Assembly: GCA_020847555.1 (NCBI GenBank)
Contig: JADLBT010000504.1
Span: 1-16,332 of the forward strand
DNA: 16,332 bases
Reading direction: 5' to 3'
From: Gemmataceae bacterium
Lineage (GTDB): Bacteria; Planctomycetota; Planctomycetia; Gemmatales; Gemmataceae
Shown: one piece after another, positions 1 to 8,402 of the stretch
How positions within the stretch are numbered: the stretch's first letter is position 1
Layout of the letters: each line of letters begins with the position of its first letter
Notes under the pieces: generated by a model
Told to the model about the DNA's origin: nothing
Database searches by the model: none
What the model saw: the letters and a program-made list of their open reading frames with translations, nothing else
Translations under genes and position numbers: made by a program

Positions 1-2081
1 CCGGCATGCGCGGCCTGATGGCCAAGCCGTCCGGGCAGATCATCGAGACGCCCATCAAGGCAAACTTCCGCGAGGGGCTGAGCGTGCTGGAGTACTTCAG
101 CTCGACGCACGGCGCCCGCAAGGGACTTGCCGACACGGCCCTCAAGACGGCCGACTCCGGGTATCTGACGCGCAAGCTGGCCGATGTCGCCCAGAACGTG
201 GTCGTGACGATGTACGACTGCGGCACGACGCAGGGCATCAGCAAGGGCGTCATCTACAAGGGCGAAGAGATCGAGCGCGGCCTGTCCGAGTCGATCCGCG
301 GCCGGGTGGCCCGCAACACGATCACGACCATCACCGGCGACGTGATCGTCAAGGAGAACGAGATGATCGCCCACGACGCGGCGCGCAAGATCGAGTCGCT
401 GGGCGTGGACAAGATCCTCGTCCGCAGCCCGATGACGTGCGAGGCGCCGCTGGGCGTATGCCGGCTGTGCTACGGCATGGATCTGGCGACCGGCAACCTG
501 GTCGAGGAGGGCATGGCGGTCGGCATCATCGCCGCCCAGTCGATCGGCGAGCCGGGCACGCAGCTGACGATGCGGACGTTCCACATCGGCGGCACGGCCG
601 GCCGGCGCATCATTGACCCGGAGATCAAGGCCAAGAAGGCCGGCACGATCAAGCTGGAGGGTGTCAAGGTCGTCACCAACGACCTCGGCGAGCGGGTGGC
701 GCTGGCCCGCAAGGGCGAGATCCAGATCCTCGGCCCGCGTGAGCGGATCCTGGAAACCCACTCGGTCCCGCACGGGGCGATCCTGGCGATCGAGGACAGG
801 CAGCAAGTGCAGCCGGGCCAGTCGCTGGCCAAGATCGACCCGCACCGTATCCCGATCCTGGCCGAGACGGGCGGGCGCGTCCGCTTCGAGGAGATCGTCG
901 AGGGCGAGACGCTGCGCAAGGAGCGCGACCAGGGCACTGCCGCCGAGCGCTGGGTCATCATGGAGCACAAGGGCGACCTGCACCCGCAGATCGTCATCGA
1001 GGACGAGCGCGGCAACAAGCTGGAGGTCCACTACATCCCGGAGAAGGCGCACCTGGAGGTCCGCGAGGGCCAGCAGGTGTCGCCGGGAACGTTGCTCGCC
1101 AAGACGCCGCGCGAAGTGGGCGGGACGCAGGACATCACCGGCGGGCTGCCGCGCGTCACGGAGATCTTCGAGGCGCGCCGGCCGCGCGAGCCGGCCGTCA
1201 TGGCCGAGGTCGCCGGCATCGTTCGGCTGGGCGAGCGGCGGCGCGGCAAGCGGCCGATCCTCATCCAGCCGGTGGACGATCAGGGCCGGCCGACCGGGAC
1301 GGAGGTCGAGCATCTGGTGCCGCCGGGCAAGCACATGCGCGTCCACGCCGGCGAGTACGTCAAGGAGGGCGACCCGCTGGTCGAGGGTCCGCTGGTGCCG
1401 CACGATATCCTGCGCATCAGCGGCCCGGAGGCGGTACAGAACTACCTCGTGCGCGAGGTGCAGTCGGTCTACCGCAGCCAGCGCGTCGAGATCGACGACA
1501 AGCACATCGAGGTCATCATCGCCCAGATGCTGCGCAAGGTCGCGGTCAAGGCAATGGGCGACACGAGCCTGCTGCCGGGGTCGGTGATCGACAAGTTCGC
1601 GTTCCGCGAGGTGAACGACCGGCTGGCCCGGTGCGTCAAGATCAAGGATCCGGGCGATTCGCGCTTCGAGGCCGGCAAGATCGCCACCAGGGAGCAGTTC
1701 GAGGAGATGCGGGCGGCGCTGGAGGCCGAGAAGAAGCGGCAGCCGACGTATGTCAGCCCGACGCGGGCGACGGCGATGACGCAGCTGCTGGGCATCACCA
1801 AGGCAGCGGTGCAATCGGACAGCTTCATCTCGGCGGCGAGCTTCCAGGAGACGACGAAGGTGCTGACCGAGGCGGCGCTGGCGGGCAAGGTCGATTACCT
1901 GGTCGGGCTGAAGGAGAACGTCATCCTCGGCCATCTGGTGCCGGCCGGGACCGGCTTCCACATGCACCAGGAGGCGGAGGTGCGCATCCAGCAGCGAGCG
2001 ATGGACGCGGCGCTGGCGGCCGAGCAGGCCGACGGCGACGGCACCGCCGACCTGCAGACGGCCGGCACCGCCACCGAGTAA
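1..2081 (+). CDS. rpoC: DNA-directed RNA polymerase subunit beta', C-terminal half (5' end outside window)
   Basis: This is the C-terminal half of the largest catalytic subunit of RNA polymerase. The reading frame is open from the first bases, and the earliest visible residues (RGLMAKP, then NFREGL and [16 protein letters not shown]) are the conserved core of beta'. Counting from the Met at position 6, Cys72, Cys145, Cys152 and Cys155 have the spacing of the second zinc site (E. coli Cys814/888/895/898; 73, 7 and 3 here against 74, 7 and 3). The trigger-loop segment with [19 protein letters not shown] lies near residues 178-196. Further on are [29 protein letters not shown]-like DDKHIEVI, and the C-terminal [31 protein letters not shown] block. 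The tail is short, acidic and Ala/Gly-rich. The gene ends in TAA and is followed by a terminator. The N-terminal half should lie to the left, normally after rpoB. Identification is essentially certain. Confidence 0.98.
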   Translation, partial: GMRGLMAKPSGQIIETPIKANFREGLSVLEYFSSTHGARKGLADTALKTADSGYLTRKLADVAQNVVVTMYDCGTTQGISKGVIYKGEEIERGLSESIRGRVARNTITTITGDVIVKENEMIAHDAARKIESLGVDKILVRSPMTCEAPLGVCRLCYGMDLATGNLVEEGMAVGIIAAQSIGEPGTQLTMRTFHIGGTAGRRIIDPEIKAKKAGTIKLEGVKVVTNDLGERVALARKGEIQILGPRERILETHSVPHGAILAIEDRQQVQPGQSLAKIDPHRIPILAETGGRVRFEEIVEGETLRKERDQGTAAERWVIMEHKGDLHPQIVIEDERGNKLEVHYIPEKAHLEVREGQQVSPGTLLAKTPREVGGTQDITGGLPRVTEIFEARRPREPAVMAEVAGIVRLGERRRGKRPILIQPVDDQGRPTGTEVEHLVPPGKHMRVHAGEYVKEGDPLVEGPLVPHDILRISGPEAVQNYLVREVQSVYRSQRVEIDDKHIEVIIAQMLRKVAVKAMGDTSLLPGSVIDKFAFREVNDRLARCVKIKDPGDSRFEAGKIATREQFEEMRAALEAEKKRQPTYVSPTRATAMTQLLGITKAAVQSDSFISAASFQETTKVLTEAALAGKVDYLVGLKENVILGHLVPAGTGFHMHQEAEVRIQQRAMDAALAAEQADGDGTADLQTAGTATE

Positions 2082-2100
2082 CCGCCCTGTCAACCAACGA

Positions 2101-2137
2101 GGCCCGCTCCTCCTGCCGGGGGAGCGGGCCTTTTTCT
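2101..2137 (+). terminator. Intrinsic terminator after rpoC
   Basis: A perfect 10-bp stem (GGCCCGCTCC at 2101-2110 paired with 2121-2130) with a 10-nt loop is followed directly by TTTTTCTT. It starts 20 bases after the rpoC stop. The T-run is on the plus strand only; read leftward the hairpin lacks a T-tract, so it would be at best a weak end signal for the WD40 gene that stops at 2151. Confidence 0.9.
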
Positions 2138-2150
2138 TGCGCCGCCCGCG

Positions 2151-3185
2151 TCACGCCGGCGCCATGTCGTAGACGCGGACCGCGCCGTCGAAGCAGGCGA
2201 CGGCCAGGCGCCGGCCGTCCGAGTGCAGGTCCACGTCGCGGGCGTTGGTCGGCAGGGCGACCGTGTGGAACGAGTTCGCCTGGTCCGGCCGCCAGAACCA
2301 CATCGCTCCGCCGCTCCCGCCGCCCACGCCGGCGAGGAACCCCGACGGGTGGAACACCACGCCCCACGCCGTTCCCTGGAAGTTCGTCGCCGGCCGGAGC
2401 AGGTGCCGGCGCTGCCCGGTCGCCCAGTCGAACAGCACCACTACCGGCCGCCCCACACCCGCGAAAGCGTTCGTCACGTCCGTGATGCCCGCGCACGCCA
2501 GCAGCGACCCGTCGCGGTTGAACGCCATGCCGCGCACCCCGCCAATGTCGGCCCGGAACGTCGGATCATAGCGGTACAGTACACCCGCGTCGAACGACCG
2601 CGCCTCGGTCCCGCGCGCCACGTCCCACTGTTTCACCACCCCGCGGTGATCGCCCGAGACGACGAACTGCCCGCCCGGATGGAACGCGACGTTGTAGACG
2701 TGGGAGGTGTGGCCGCTCAGCGTGCGGACCGCCCGACCGTCCTCCGCGGACCACAGCTTGACGAGGTTGTCGTTGCCGCAGGTCGCGATGGTCCGTCCGT
2801 CGGGACTGACCGCCACCGCCCGCACCCACCCGCGGTGGGCCTCAATGGTGCGCACCGGCGCCGGCGCGTCGCCCTCGACCGGCCACCAGACGAGCTTTCC
2901 ATCGTAGCCGCCGGACAGCAACTGCCGCCGGTCGCGCAGGAAGGCCAGGGCGCGGACCCAGCTTCGGTGTCCGGTCAGCGCCACACGGCGCGACGCCGTC
3001 AGTTCCCAGCGGTGGATGGCGTTGTCCTGAGCGCCGGCGAAGACGAACCGGCCCGTCGGGTCGATGCGGCAGGAGAACAGCGGGCTGTTGTGCCGCAACT
3101 CCTGGGTCAGCCGGGTGCGGGTCGGGTTGACCTCACCGGGCTGCAACGAACCGGCACGGCGAGCGAGCGGGGGGAAGAGGGTCAT
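2151..3185 (-). CDS. WD40 repeat protein, seven-bladed beta-propeller
   Basis: This is a 344-residue protein built almost wholly of WD40 repeats, which fold into a beta-propeller used as a protein-binding scaffold. Seven blades can be marked at roughly residues 30-61, 69-104, 113-146, 155-188, 213-253, 268-299 and 311-340. They show repeat signatures such as SPDGRTIATCGNDNLVKLW, LSGHTSHVYNVAFHPGG and a final DGAVRVYD. The central blades have the GH...D pattern, while blades 5-7 are degenerate. There is no signal peptide or membrane segment, so it is probably cytoplasmic. The ATG at 3185 is preceded by a GGGAG ribosome site about 8 bases upstream. It stands alone, reading toward rpoC. Stand-alone WD40 proteins are common in planctomycetes, but the partner and process cannot be told from sequence. 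Confidence 0.88.
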   Translation of the reverse strand: MTLFPPLARRAGSLQPGEVNPTRTRLTQELRHNSPLFSCRIDPTGRFVFAGAQDNAIHRWELTASRRVALTGHRSWVRALAFLRDRRQLLSGGYDGKLVWWPVEGDAPAPVRTIEAHRGWVRAVAVSPDGRTIATCGNDNLVKLWSAEDGRAVRTLSGHTSHVYNVAFHPGGQFVVSGDHRGVVKQWDVARGTEARSFDAGVLYRYDPTFRADIGGVRGMAFNRDGSLLACAGITDVTNAFAGVGRPVVVLFDWATGQRRHLLRPATNFQGTAWGVVFHPSGFLAGVGGGSGGAMWFWRPDQANSFHTVALPTNARDVDLHSDGRRLAVACFDGAVRVYDMAPA

Positions 3186-3335
3186 GGCGGGTTCTCCCGG
3201 GTTGTCGAGGCGTGCGGGAACGGAGGCAGGGGGCGCGTCGGTTGGTGTTGATCATACCCCCCTGCGGGCCGGGTCGCAACAACTCTCCCGCGCGGCCAGA
3301 ACGATTGCAGCGTGCCCCCCGCCCGGCCGCGCAAC

Positions 3336-3368
3336 AGAAAAGCCCCGCGGTCTGACGACCGCGGGGCT
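3336..3368 (-). terminator. Intrinsic terminator of the S41 protease gene
   Basis: A perfect 12-bp stem (AGCCCCGCGGTC at 3341-3352 with 3357-3368) has a 4-nt loop. On the minus strand it is followed by TTTTCTG, about 30 bases past the stop of the protease gene. In the plus direction no T-run follows, so it serves the leftward gene. Confidence 0.85.
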
Positions 3369-3399
3369 TCTCGTTCGCGTCACTTCCCTTCGGCCCGGA

Positions 3400-6000
3400 T
3401 CACCCGGCCTTCTTCACCGTCTTCGTCACGTCCGGGTAGCCCGTGCGGATCTGCTGCCGCAGGTACTCCAGCGCCGCATTCAGTTGGCGGTCGTTGAACT
3501 CCGCCTTACCGCTGGTGGTTCCGCGGCGGTCGGGCCGTTGTATCAACTCCCGGTCCCGCTGGTGGTCCTGCAGGTCGTTCAGATCCTTGGGCGACAGGTC
3601 CATCACGAAGCCCTTGTCGGGAGTCACGCCCCACTCGTCCTCCTTGCGACCCTGCGTGCTGGCCTTGTTGATGTTCCGACCGCTTGGGCGCCAGTAGGTG
3701 GCGGTCGTCAGCTTCAGCTGTCCGCCGGTCTCGAACGGCAGGATGGTCTGGACGCTGCCCTTACCGTAGCTGCGCGACCCGATGACGACCGCCCGCCCGT
3801 GATCCTGCAGCGCGGCCGCCACGATCTCGCTCCCCGACGCGCTCCACCCGTTCACCAGGCATACCATCGGGAACGTCGTGTAACTACCGTTGCTCTGGCC
3901 GACGTAAGACGTCTCCGCCCCGTTGCGCGGCCGGATCGTGACGATCATTCCGTCGTCGATGAACATGTCGGAGATCTTCACCGCGCTGTCGAGTAGGCCG
4001 CCCGGGTTGAAGCGCAGGTCGAGGATGAACCCCTTGATTCCGGCCTTCGACAGCTCCTTCATCGCCCGCGCCAGGTCGCGCTGGGTGTTGCGCGAGAACT
4101 GCGTCAGCCGGACGTAGCAGATCTTGTTCGCCGGGTCGATGACGTAGTTCCAGCTGTCGTCGTCGTTGCGCTTGTGGCCGAGAACCGTCTCGACCTCGAC
4201 CCGGCCGCGGATCAGGTTGAACTCCAGCGGCTTGTCGCTCCCCTCGCGCTCGACCATCAGCTTGATGGGCGTCCCGGCTGGACCGAGGATCTTCTTGACC
4301 GCCTCCTCGGTCGTCATCCCCTTGGTCGAGATGACCTCCGGCTTCTCCAGCGGCCGGCCCTCGTTATCGACCTGGCGAACGATGGTGGTGATGACGTCGC
4401 CGGCGTACATCTTCGCCTTGTACGCCGGGCTGCCGATGATCGGCGTCACCACCTGGAGCATGTCCTTGCTGTTGTTCTTGCGGATCTGCACACCGATGCC
4501 GGAGAAGTTTCCGGTGTAGTGGACCTTGTCGCGCTCGAGCGTCTCCCGATCGATGTAGTCCGTGTGCCGGTCGAGCTTGCCGAGCATCGGATGCAGCGAC
4601 AGGGTGATGTCCTTGCCGCCGGCCAGATCCTCGCGCTTGCCCAGGTGCTGGCGGGCCTCGGCGAGGAGCTTGAGCAGGTCGGCCTTCTGCATCGTTTTGA
4701 TGTTGTCCAGCTTGGTCTTCAGGGCGGACGGGAGCTTCTCATCCAGCTTCTTGTAGAGTCCGCGGATGGCCCAATCGACCAGCTGCCCCTGGTTCATGGC
4801 CTTGACGTAGTCGGCCCGGACGACGTCCGTGGCGCGGAGGACCATGCGGGCGAAGCTGGCGGCCTCCACGTCGCTGAGGCGGGTGCCGGCCAGGATCGTT
4901 TCGCGCTCCTTGCGGAAGTCGGTCACGGCCAGCTGACCGTCGGCCAGCTTCTGGTAGGCCTTCCGCAGGCTCTGCTGCGCCTCCAGCCTGGGCATGCGGG
5001 ACAGGAGGTTGTGGCCCTCCTCGGTCAGTCCCTTGCTGAGTTTGTGGCTGGTAGCGAGCTTGTCGAACGCGGCCAGGCGCTTGTTCACCAGGGCGGTGAC
5101 GGCCGGGTTGCGGTCGAGAACAAAGTCGTTCGTCTGGCCTTCGAGGACGACCGGGAACTGCGAGCGCTCCTCCTCGGTCTTGCCGTGCTTGCGGGCCAGG
5201 GCAGGCAACTCCTTGCGGAGGTAGCCGGCCAGTTCGCCGACGGTGATCAGGCCGTCCGGCTCGTACCCGTCGTGGTCCGCCTTGCCCTTGAGACCCTCGA
5301 CGAGAGCCTTCGTGAAGGCGCCCTGGGTCTTGAGTTCGATGGACGGCTTCAGCCCGCTGTTGGCGAGGAAGACGATGCGGCTGGCGGTCGGACCCTTCTC
5401 GTCCTCCTTGCCGAGGTACTCGCGGTAGAACTTGCCGATGTTCGGGTCGGGCGCGTCCTTCTTATCGACCTTGAACCCCATGAAGTTGACGTCGAGCAGA
5501 GCGCAGAACTTCTGACTCTTGAGCGGGTCGAGGGCGGTCTGGATGTCGCCGCTGGCGACCGCGTTCTTCGCCCGGTCCTTGAAGGTGGAGTCGGCGGCAA
5601 AATAGCAGGCTCGTTCGCCGAGCGGGGCGCCCTGACCGAGGAAGGCGAAGATCACCAGATCGTCCTTGCCGGCCTTCGCGCTCACCCACTTGAGGGCGGC
5701 GAGGATGTTCGCCCGCGTGGCCGGCTGACTGGCGCGCTTCTCGTCGCGGGTGCCCAGGAGCAGGCGGACGTGCTGGGGATCGACGCCGAGATGGTCCTTG
5801 TTGACGAAGACGTCGTAGAGCGCCTTCGCGTCGGCCTCGGCGTGGGTGCGCGGGAGGATGTGCGGATCCTTGTACTTATCGATACCCACGATCACGACGT
5901 AGGGTTGCGTGCTAACCTCGTCGGCCGCCCGTACAGACGGGGCAGCCAGGCCTGCCAGGAGAAAGCAGGCAAGTAATCCCAGAGAGTGTGATTTGCTCAT
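3400..6000 (-). CDS. Secreted fusion protein: catalytically dead caspase-like domain + PDZ + S41 C-terminal processing protease
   Basis: The protein has 866 residues. Residues 1-25 form a signal peptide (hydrophobic LGLLACFLLAGLAA, likely cut after SVRA), so it acts outside the cytoplasmic membrane. Residues 33-295 resemble a caspase/peptidase C14 p20 domain (YVVIVGIDKYKD, then LVIFAFLGQGA), but the usual GHG is GQG (Gln123) and the usual DACHSG is DVNFMG (Asn172), so both catalytic residues are lost. A helical linker follows, then the start of the processing-protease fold (about 384-420 and 478-505, separated by an extra ~50-residue helical stretch), a PDZ domain (about 495-598) and the S41 core. 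The S41 motif SASGSEIVAAALQDHGRA gives Ser722, and SYGKGSVQ gives Lys747. The 25-residue spacing is that of the CtpA/Prc Ser-Lys dyad, so this half looks active. The start at 6000 was chosen because it begins the signal peptide and has AAAGGA 8 bases upstream; the same frame stays open to 6375, but that extension looks non-coding. It is a monocistronic gene with its own terminator. Substrates are unknown. Confidence 0.9.
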   Translation of the reverse strand: MSKSHSLGLLACFLLAGLAAPSVRAADEVSTQPYVVIVGIDKYKDPHILPRTHAEADAKALYDVFVNKDHLGVDPQHVRLLLGTRDEKRASQPATRANILAALKWVSAKAGKDDLVIFAFLGQGAPLGERACYFAADSTFKDRAKNAVASGDIQTALDPLKSQKFCALLDVNFMGFKVDKKDAPDPNIGKFYREYLGKEDEKGPTASRIVFLANSGLKPSIELKTQGAFTKALVEGLKGKADHDGYEPDGLITVGELAGYLRKELPALARKHGKTEEERSQFPVVLEGQTNDFVLDRNPAVTALVNKRLAAFDKLATSHKLSKGLTEEGHNLLSRMPRLEAQQSLRKAYQKLADGQLAVTDFRKERETILAGTRLSDVEAASFARMVLRATDVVRADYVKAMNQGQLVDWAIRGLYKKLDEKLPSALKTKLDNIKTMQKADLLKLLAEARQHLGKREDLAGGKDITLSLHPMLGKLDRHTDYIDRETLERDKVHYTGNFSGIGVQIRKNNSKDMLQVVTPIIGSPAYKAKMYAGDVITTIVRQVDNEGRPLEKPEVISTKGMTTEEAVKKILGPAGTPIKLMVEREGSDKPLEFNLIRGRVEVETVLGHKRNDDDSWNYVIDPANKICYVRLTQFSRNTQRDLARAMKELSKAGIKGFILDLRFNPGGLLDSAVKISDMFIDDGMIVTIRPRNGAETSYVGQSNGSYTTFPMVCLVNGWSASGSEIVAAALQDHGRAVVIGSRSYGKGSVQTILPFETGGQLKLTTATYWRPSGRNINKASTQGRKEDEWGVTPDKGFVMDLSPKDLNDLQDHQRDRELIQRPDRRGTTSGKAEFNDRQLNAALEYLRQQIRTGYPDVTKTVKKAG

Positions 6001-6538
6001 GCAAGCGATCCTTTCGGCTCGACGCGGGAACGAGCCTTTCCGTGAGGGTAGTGGCCCCGTCACCTTCGGGGCCATCCAGCTCGGGCCGGTCGCCTGAGCG
6101 GCGGCCGGCTGGGTCGGTTCGGGGGGAAAGAGGTAAGAGAAACCGGCCCCGGCACTATTCATTCTGACTGACGGCCACAACCAGTCAACCCAAATTCCCC
6201 TGGTGCAAGGGCAACGGGGCGGGCCTCTTCTCTGCGATCGGGGGGAGCCGGGACGTTTGCGCCGCCGCCAGCAGCCGGGGTTTCGCCCCAGTCGTCCGCG
6301 ACCGGCACGGCTTCGCGCGCCGGGAGGACGGGCAGCCTGGGTAACCCCAACAAGAGTAGACGAGTCGTTTCCCACGGCGCAACCGTCTCAAGACTGCGGG
6401 CCGCACGGTCTGACCGTGAGGCTGCGATCGGTGGCGAATGGCTGGGGTTTGGGCCACGGGCTCCTGGCAATCCTCCTGCCCGCGCGGCCGGACCGATCGT
6501 AAGGTGGAAGCAGCGTCCCGTACCAGAGGGTTTCGGAC
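6001..6538. other. Gene-free divergent region between the S41 fusion gene and pxpB
   Basis: These 538 bases hold no reading frame that looks like a protein. They contain the putative leftward promoter (6161-6188). A perfect 8-bp hairpin lies in the leader of the leftward gene (TGGCCCCG at 6052-6059 with 6067-6074, loop of 7), with no T-run. Near pxpB there is only a small 6-bp hairpin (CACGGT/ACCGTG near 6404-6418) and no clear -35/-10 pair. Rightward and leftward frames across it are low-complexity, Arg/Pro-rich and end abruptly. Confidence 0.6.
6161..6188 (-). promoter_or_regulatory. Putative sigma70-type promoter of the S41 fusion gene
   Basis: On the minus strand, TTGACT (6188-6183; 5 of 6 to consensus) is followed by a 16-base spacer and CAGAAT (6166-6161; 4 of 6). 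It would give a leader of about 150 bases before the ATG at 6000. Such a match is only suggestive, and planctomycete promoter consensus is poorly known to me. Confidence 0.35.
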
Positions 6539-7204
6539 GTGAATGACTTCCGACTGGTGCCGCTCGGCGATCAGGCGGCCCTCGCATACCTCCCGAACGA
6601 GGCAGCCGCCCAGCGTCTCGCCGCCGGCGCACGCGCCCTGTCGGCGCCGTGGCTCGTCGATGTCGTGCAGGCGTACACGAGCGTCGCCGTCTATTACGAT
6701 CTGCTTCGCGCCGACTTCGCCCACGTCGCCGCCATCCTGCAACAACTCGAAACCGAGGCCGAGCGCCACGCCCCGCCGGTCGGGCGCCTGCATCACATCC
6801 CCTGTTGCTACGGCCTGCAGCTCGACCTCGCGCGCATCGCCGAGTCCACCCGCCTCACCCCCGACGAGGTGGTCCGGCTTCACGCCGGCACGGCGTACAC
6901 GGTCCACGCCATCGGCTTCTGTCCCGGTTTCCCGTACCTGGGCTACCTCCCGCCGGCGCTGGCCGGCGTGCCGCGCCTGCCGGCCCCGCGGCTGCGCGTC
7001 GAGGCCGGGAGCGTCGGGTTGACCGGGCGGCAGACGGGCATCTACACCGAGCCGCGTCCCGGCGGGTGGAACCTGGTCGGCCGCACGCCGCTCGAACTGG
7101 TCCACGTCGCCGACGCCTACTTCCCGCTGCGCACCGGCGACCGGGTGCGGTTCGTGCCGATCGACGAGGCCGAGTTCCGCCGACTACGCGGCCAGCGGCT
7201 GTGA
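6539..7204 (+). CDS. pxpB: 5-oxoprolinase subunit PxpB (KipI family), orphan
   Basis: PxpB is one of the parts of the bacterial ATP-dependent 5-oxoprolinase PxpABC, which opens pyroglutamate to glutamate in the cytoplasm; the family also includes B. subtilis KipI. The 221 residues carry the whole family pattern: HHIPCCYG at 85-92, AIGFCPGFPYLGYLP at 124-138, GSVGLTGRQTGIY at 157-169 and PGGWNLVGRTP at 174-184. The length is about that of E. coli YbgJ. The start is GTG at 6539 with AGAGGG 8 bases upstream. pxpB normally lies beside pxpC and pxpA (ybgJKL). Here the left neighbour is a divergent protease and the right neighbour an unrelated iron protein, so the partner subunits must be elsewhere or absent. 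A T-less hairpin follows the stop. Family assignment is firm; the exact role depends on the missing partners. Confidence 0.92.
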   Translation: MNDFRLVPLGDQAALAYLPNEAAAQRLAAGARALSAPWLVDVVQAYTSVAVYYDLLRADFAHVAAILQQLETEAERHAPPVGRLHHIPCCYGLQLDLARIAESTRLTPDEVVRLHAGTAYTVHAIGFCPGFPYLGYLPPALAGVPRLPAPRLRVEAGSVGLTGRQTGIYTEPRPGGWNLVGRTPLELVHVADAYFPLRTGDRVRFVPIDEAEFRRLRGQRL

Positions 7205-7226
7205 CGCCGCGTCCCTGCGCTGTCGC

Positions 7227-7256
7227 ACCAGCCCGGAGCGCCAGCGCCGGGCTGGT
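7227..7256. repeat. Hairpin with conserved AGCGCCAGCG loop, copy 1 (REP-like)
   Basis: A perfect 10-bp stem (ACCAGCCCGG at 7227-7236 with CCGGGCTGGT at 7247-7256) encloses the loop AGCGCCAGCG. It lies 22 bases after pxpB and has no T-run. The identical 10-nt loop occurs again at 9606-9615 between a different paired stem, which suggests a dispersed element rather than a chance hairpin. It might also help end or stabilise the pxpB mRNA. Confidence 0.55.
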
Positions 7257-7305
7257 AGGACAGCCTCTCGCGCCGCTCGGGCCATCGCGGCACGCCCGGT
7301 ACACG

Positions 7306-7311
7306 TATAAT
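7306..7311 (+). promoter_or_regulatory. Putative -10 box of the heme-oxygenase-like/hppD unit
   Basis: A perfect TATAAT stands in otherwise GC-rich intergenic DNA, about 120 bases before the first ATG at 7434. No good -35 box is seen at 16-18 bases upstream and no extended -10 TG is present, so it rests on the -10 alone. If real, the mRNA has a leader of about 115 bases. Confidence 0.4.
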
Positions 7312-7433
7312 GAATGGTAGCCGTCCCTCGACTTCGCGCAGAACGTCGGCCGGGGGGCGAGTGACCTTCGGAACGTGGGCCGCGTGCGTCGAGTCCCGAC
7401 CGTCCAGAAGAGCCAGGACGAGAAGGCGCCGGC

Positions 7434-8396
7434 ATGTCTCAAACCCAGGTTTCCCGGAAGGAGCAGCCGCACATGTCACAAACGCTCACCACCAGTCCGG
7501 CCGGCCTGACCGTCTCTCCCCGCATCGAGGAGCGGTTCCGCCAGGGCGAGCTGACCCAGGACCAGGTCGAGGACTTTCGGGATTTCCTCGCCGCGGTCGA
7601 TCGGCAGCTGATGCAGCACCGGATCATTCGGGCTAACGCCTACACCCGCTGGTTCGCCCGCGGGGAGGCGACCGACGACGAGCTGCGGCACTTCATCCGG
7701 CAGTTCTCGGTCTTCTCCAACCAGTTCCTGATCGCCGCCCTGGAAAAGGTCATCAACGCGCCGACGCTGCAGCAGTCGCGCGCCAGCCGCGAGATCCTGC
7801 TCAACGAGATGGGCGTGATCTACCGCAAGCCGGGCGCGCCGGTCGGCGGTCGCGGCGATCTGAGCGACGACCAGAAGGACCGCGAGGGCGACCCCGAGCT
7901 GGTCGGCACCGAGGGGACGGTTGACGGTGGTGTGTGCCGGTTCCGGGCTGCTCACTTCGAGTGGCTCGTCGGCGTCGGTGAGGGCGTCGGCCTGGGGTTC
8001 GCCGACCTCGGCAAGCGCACGCACGGTCGGCCGGGCACCCTGCACTTCTGCGACGAGCTGATTCGCCTGTACGGCAGCCCCGACGCGCGGCTTGCCGAGG
8101 GCGCGAGCTTCGCCGTCGAGAACTGGGCGGCGGCCGGGTTCTGGCAGGAACTGGAAGACGGCCTGCTGAAGATCAAGCAGCGGCGCCTGCCGAAGCTGCG
8201 GCTCGCGTTCTTCACCTGGCACAACCGCGTCGAGGGCCAGCACGCCCGCCACACGCTGGAGGAGCTGGAGGAGGTCTACTTCGGCGACGACTTCGACCGC
8301 GCGAAGTTCTTTCAGGGTGGTCGCGAAATCCTCGAGGCGATCGCCGCATTCTGGGATGGGCTGGAGGCGGACCGCGTCAATCACGTACACCAGTGA
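7434..8396 (+). CDS. Heme-oxygenase-like (TenA/PqqC-fold) putative diiron protein
   Basis: This is a 320-residue soluble protein of the kind annotated as 'iron-containing redox enzyme family', with a heme-oxygenase-like all-helical fold. No signal peptide or membrane helix is present. The C-terminal motif TWHNRVEGQHARH gives His263-x3-Glu267-x2-His270, the pattern of metal ligands in helix 3 of heme-oxygenase-like diiron oxidases such as CADD (His-x3-Asp-x2-His). Glu125 (LLNEMG), His174 (AAHFEWL) and Glu229 (FAVENWA) are plausible remaining ligands. Residues 133-165 look like a variable acidic loop. The reaction is unknown. Two in-frame starts compete: ATG 7434 (AGAAGG 7 bases upstream) and ATG 7473 (stronger GGAAGGAG at 7456-7463, 9 bases upstream), and both give proteins beginning MSQT. 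Numbering here is from 7434. It lies 60 bases before hppD in the same direction and probably shares its mRNA. Confidence 0.8.
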   Translation: MSQTQVSRKEQPHMSQTLTTSPAGLTVSPRIEERFRQGELTQDQVEDFRDFLAAVDRQLMQHRIIRANAYTRWFARGEATDDELRHFIRQFSVFSNQFLIAALEKVINAPTLQQSRASREILLNEMGVIYRKPGAPVGGRGDLSDDQKDREGDPELVGTEGTVDGGVCRFRAAHFEWLVGVGEGVGLGFADLGKRTHGRPGTLHFCDELIRLYGSPDARLAEGASFAVENWAAAGFWQELEDGLLKIKQRRLPKLRLAFFTWHNRVEGQHARHTLEELEEVYFGDDFDRAKFFQGGREILEAIAAFWDGLEADRVNHVHQ

Positions 8397-8402
8397 CCGC
8401 CA

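Noticed and set aside
2101..2130. Use of the rpoC hairpin as a terminator for the WD40 gene as well
   Set aside because: Read leftward it is followed by TCGTTGG rather than a T-run, so evidence for two-way action is weak.
4174..5976. A 600-codon rightward open frame antisense to the S41 fusion gene
   Set aside because: It is a compositional shadow; the minus strand carries the signal peptide, PDZ and S41 motifs.
6001..6375. In-frame upstream extension of the S41 fusion protein by 125 codons
   Set aside because: It is Arg/Pro/Gly-rich without domain character, and it would bury a well-formed signal peptide that begins at 6000 with its own ribosome site.
6185..7105. Leftward 306-codon frame over the pxpB region
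   Set aside because: It is antisense to pxpB, which has complete family motifs, and its own product is low in hydrophobic structure and motif-free.
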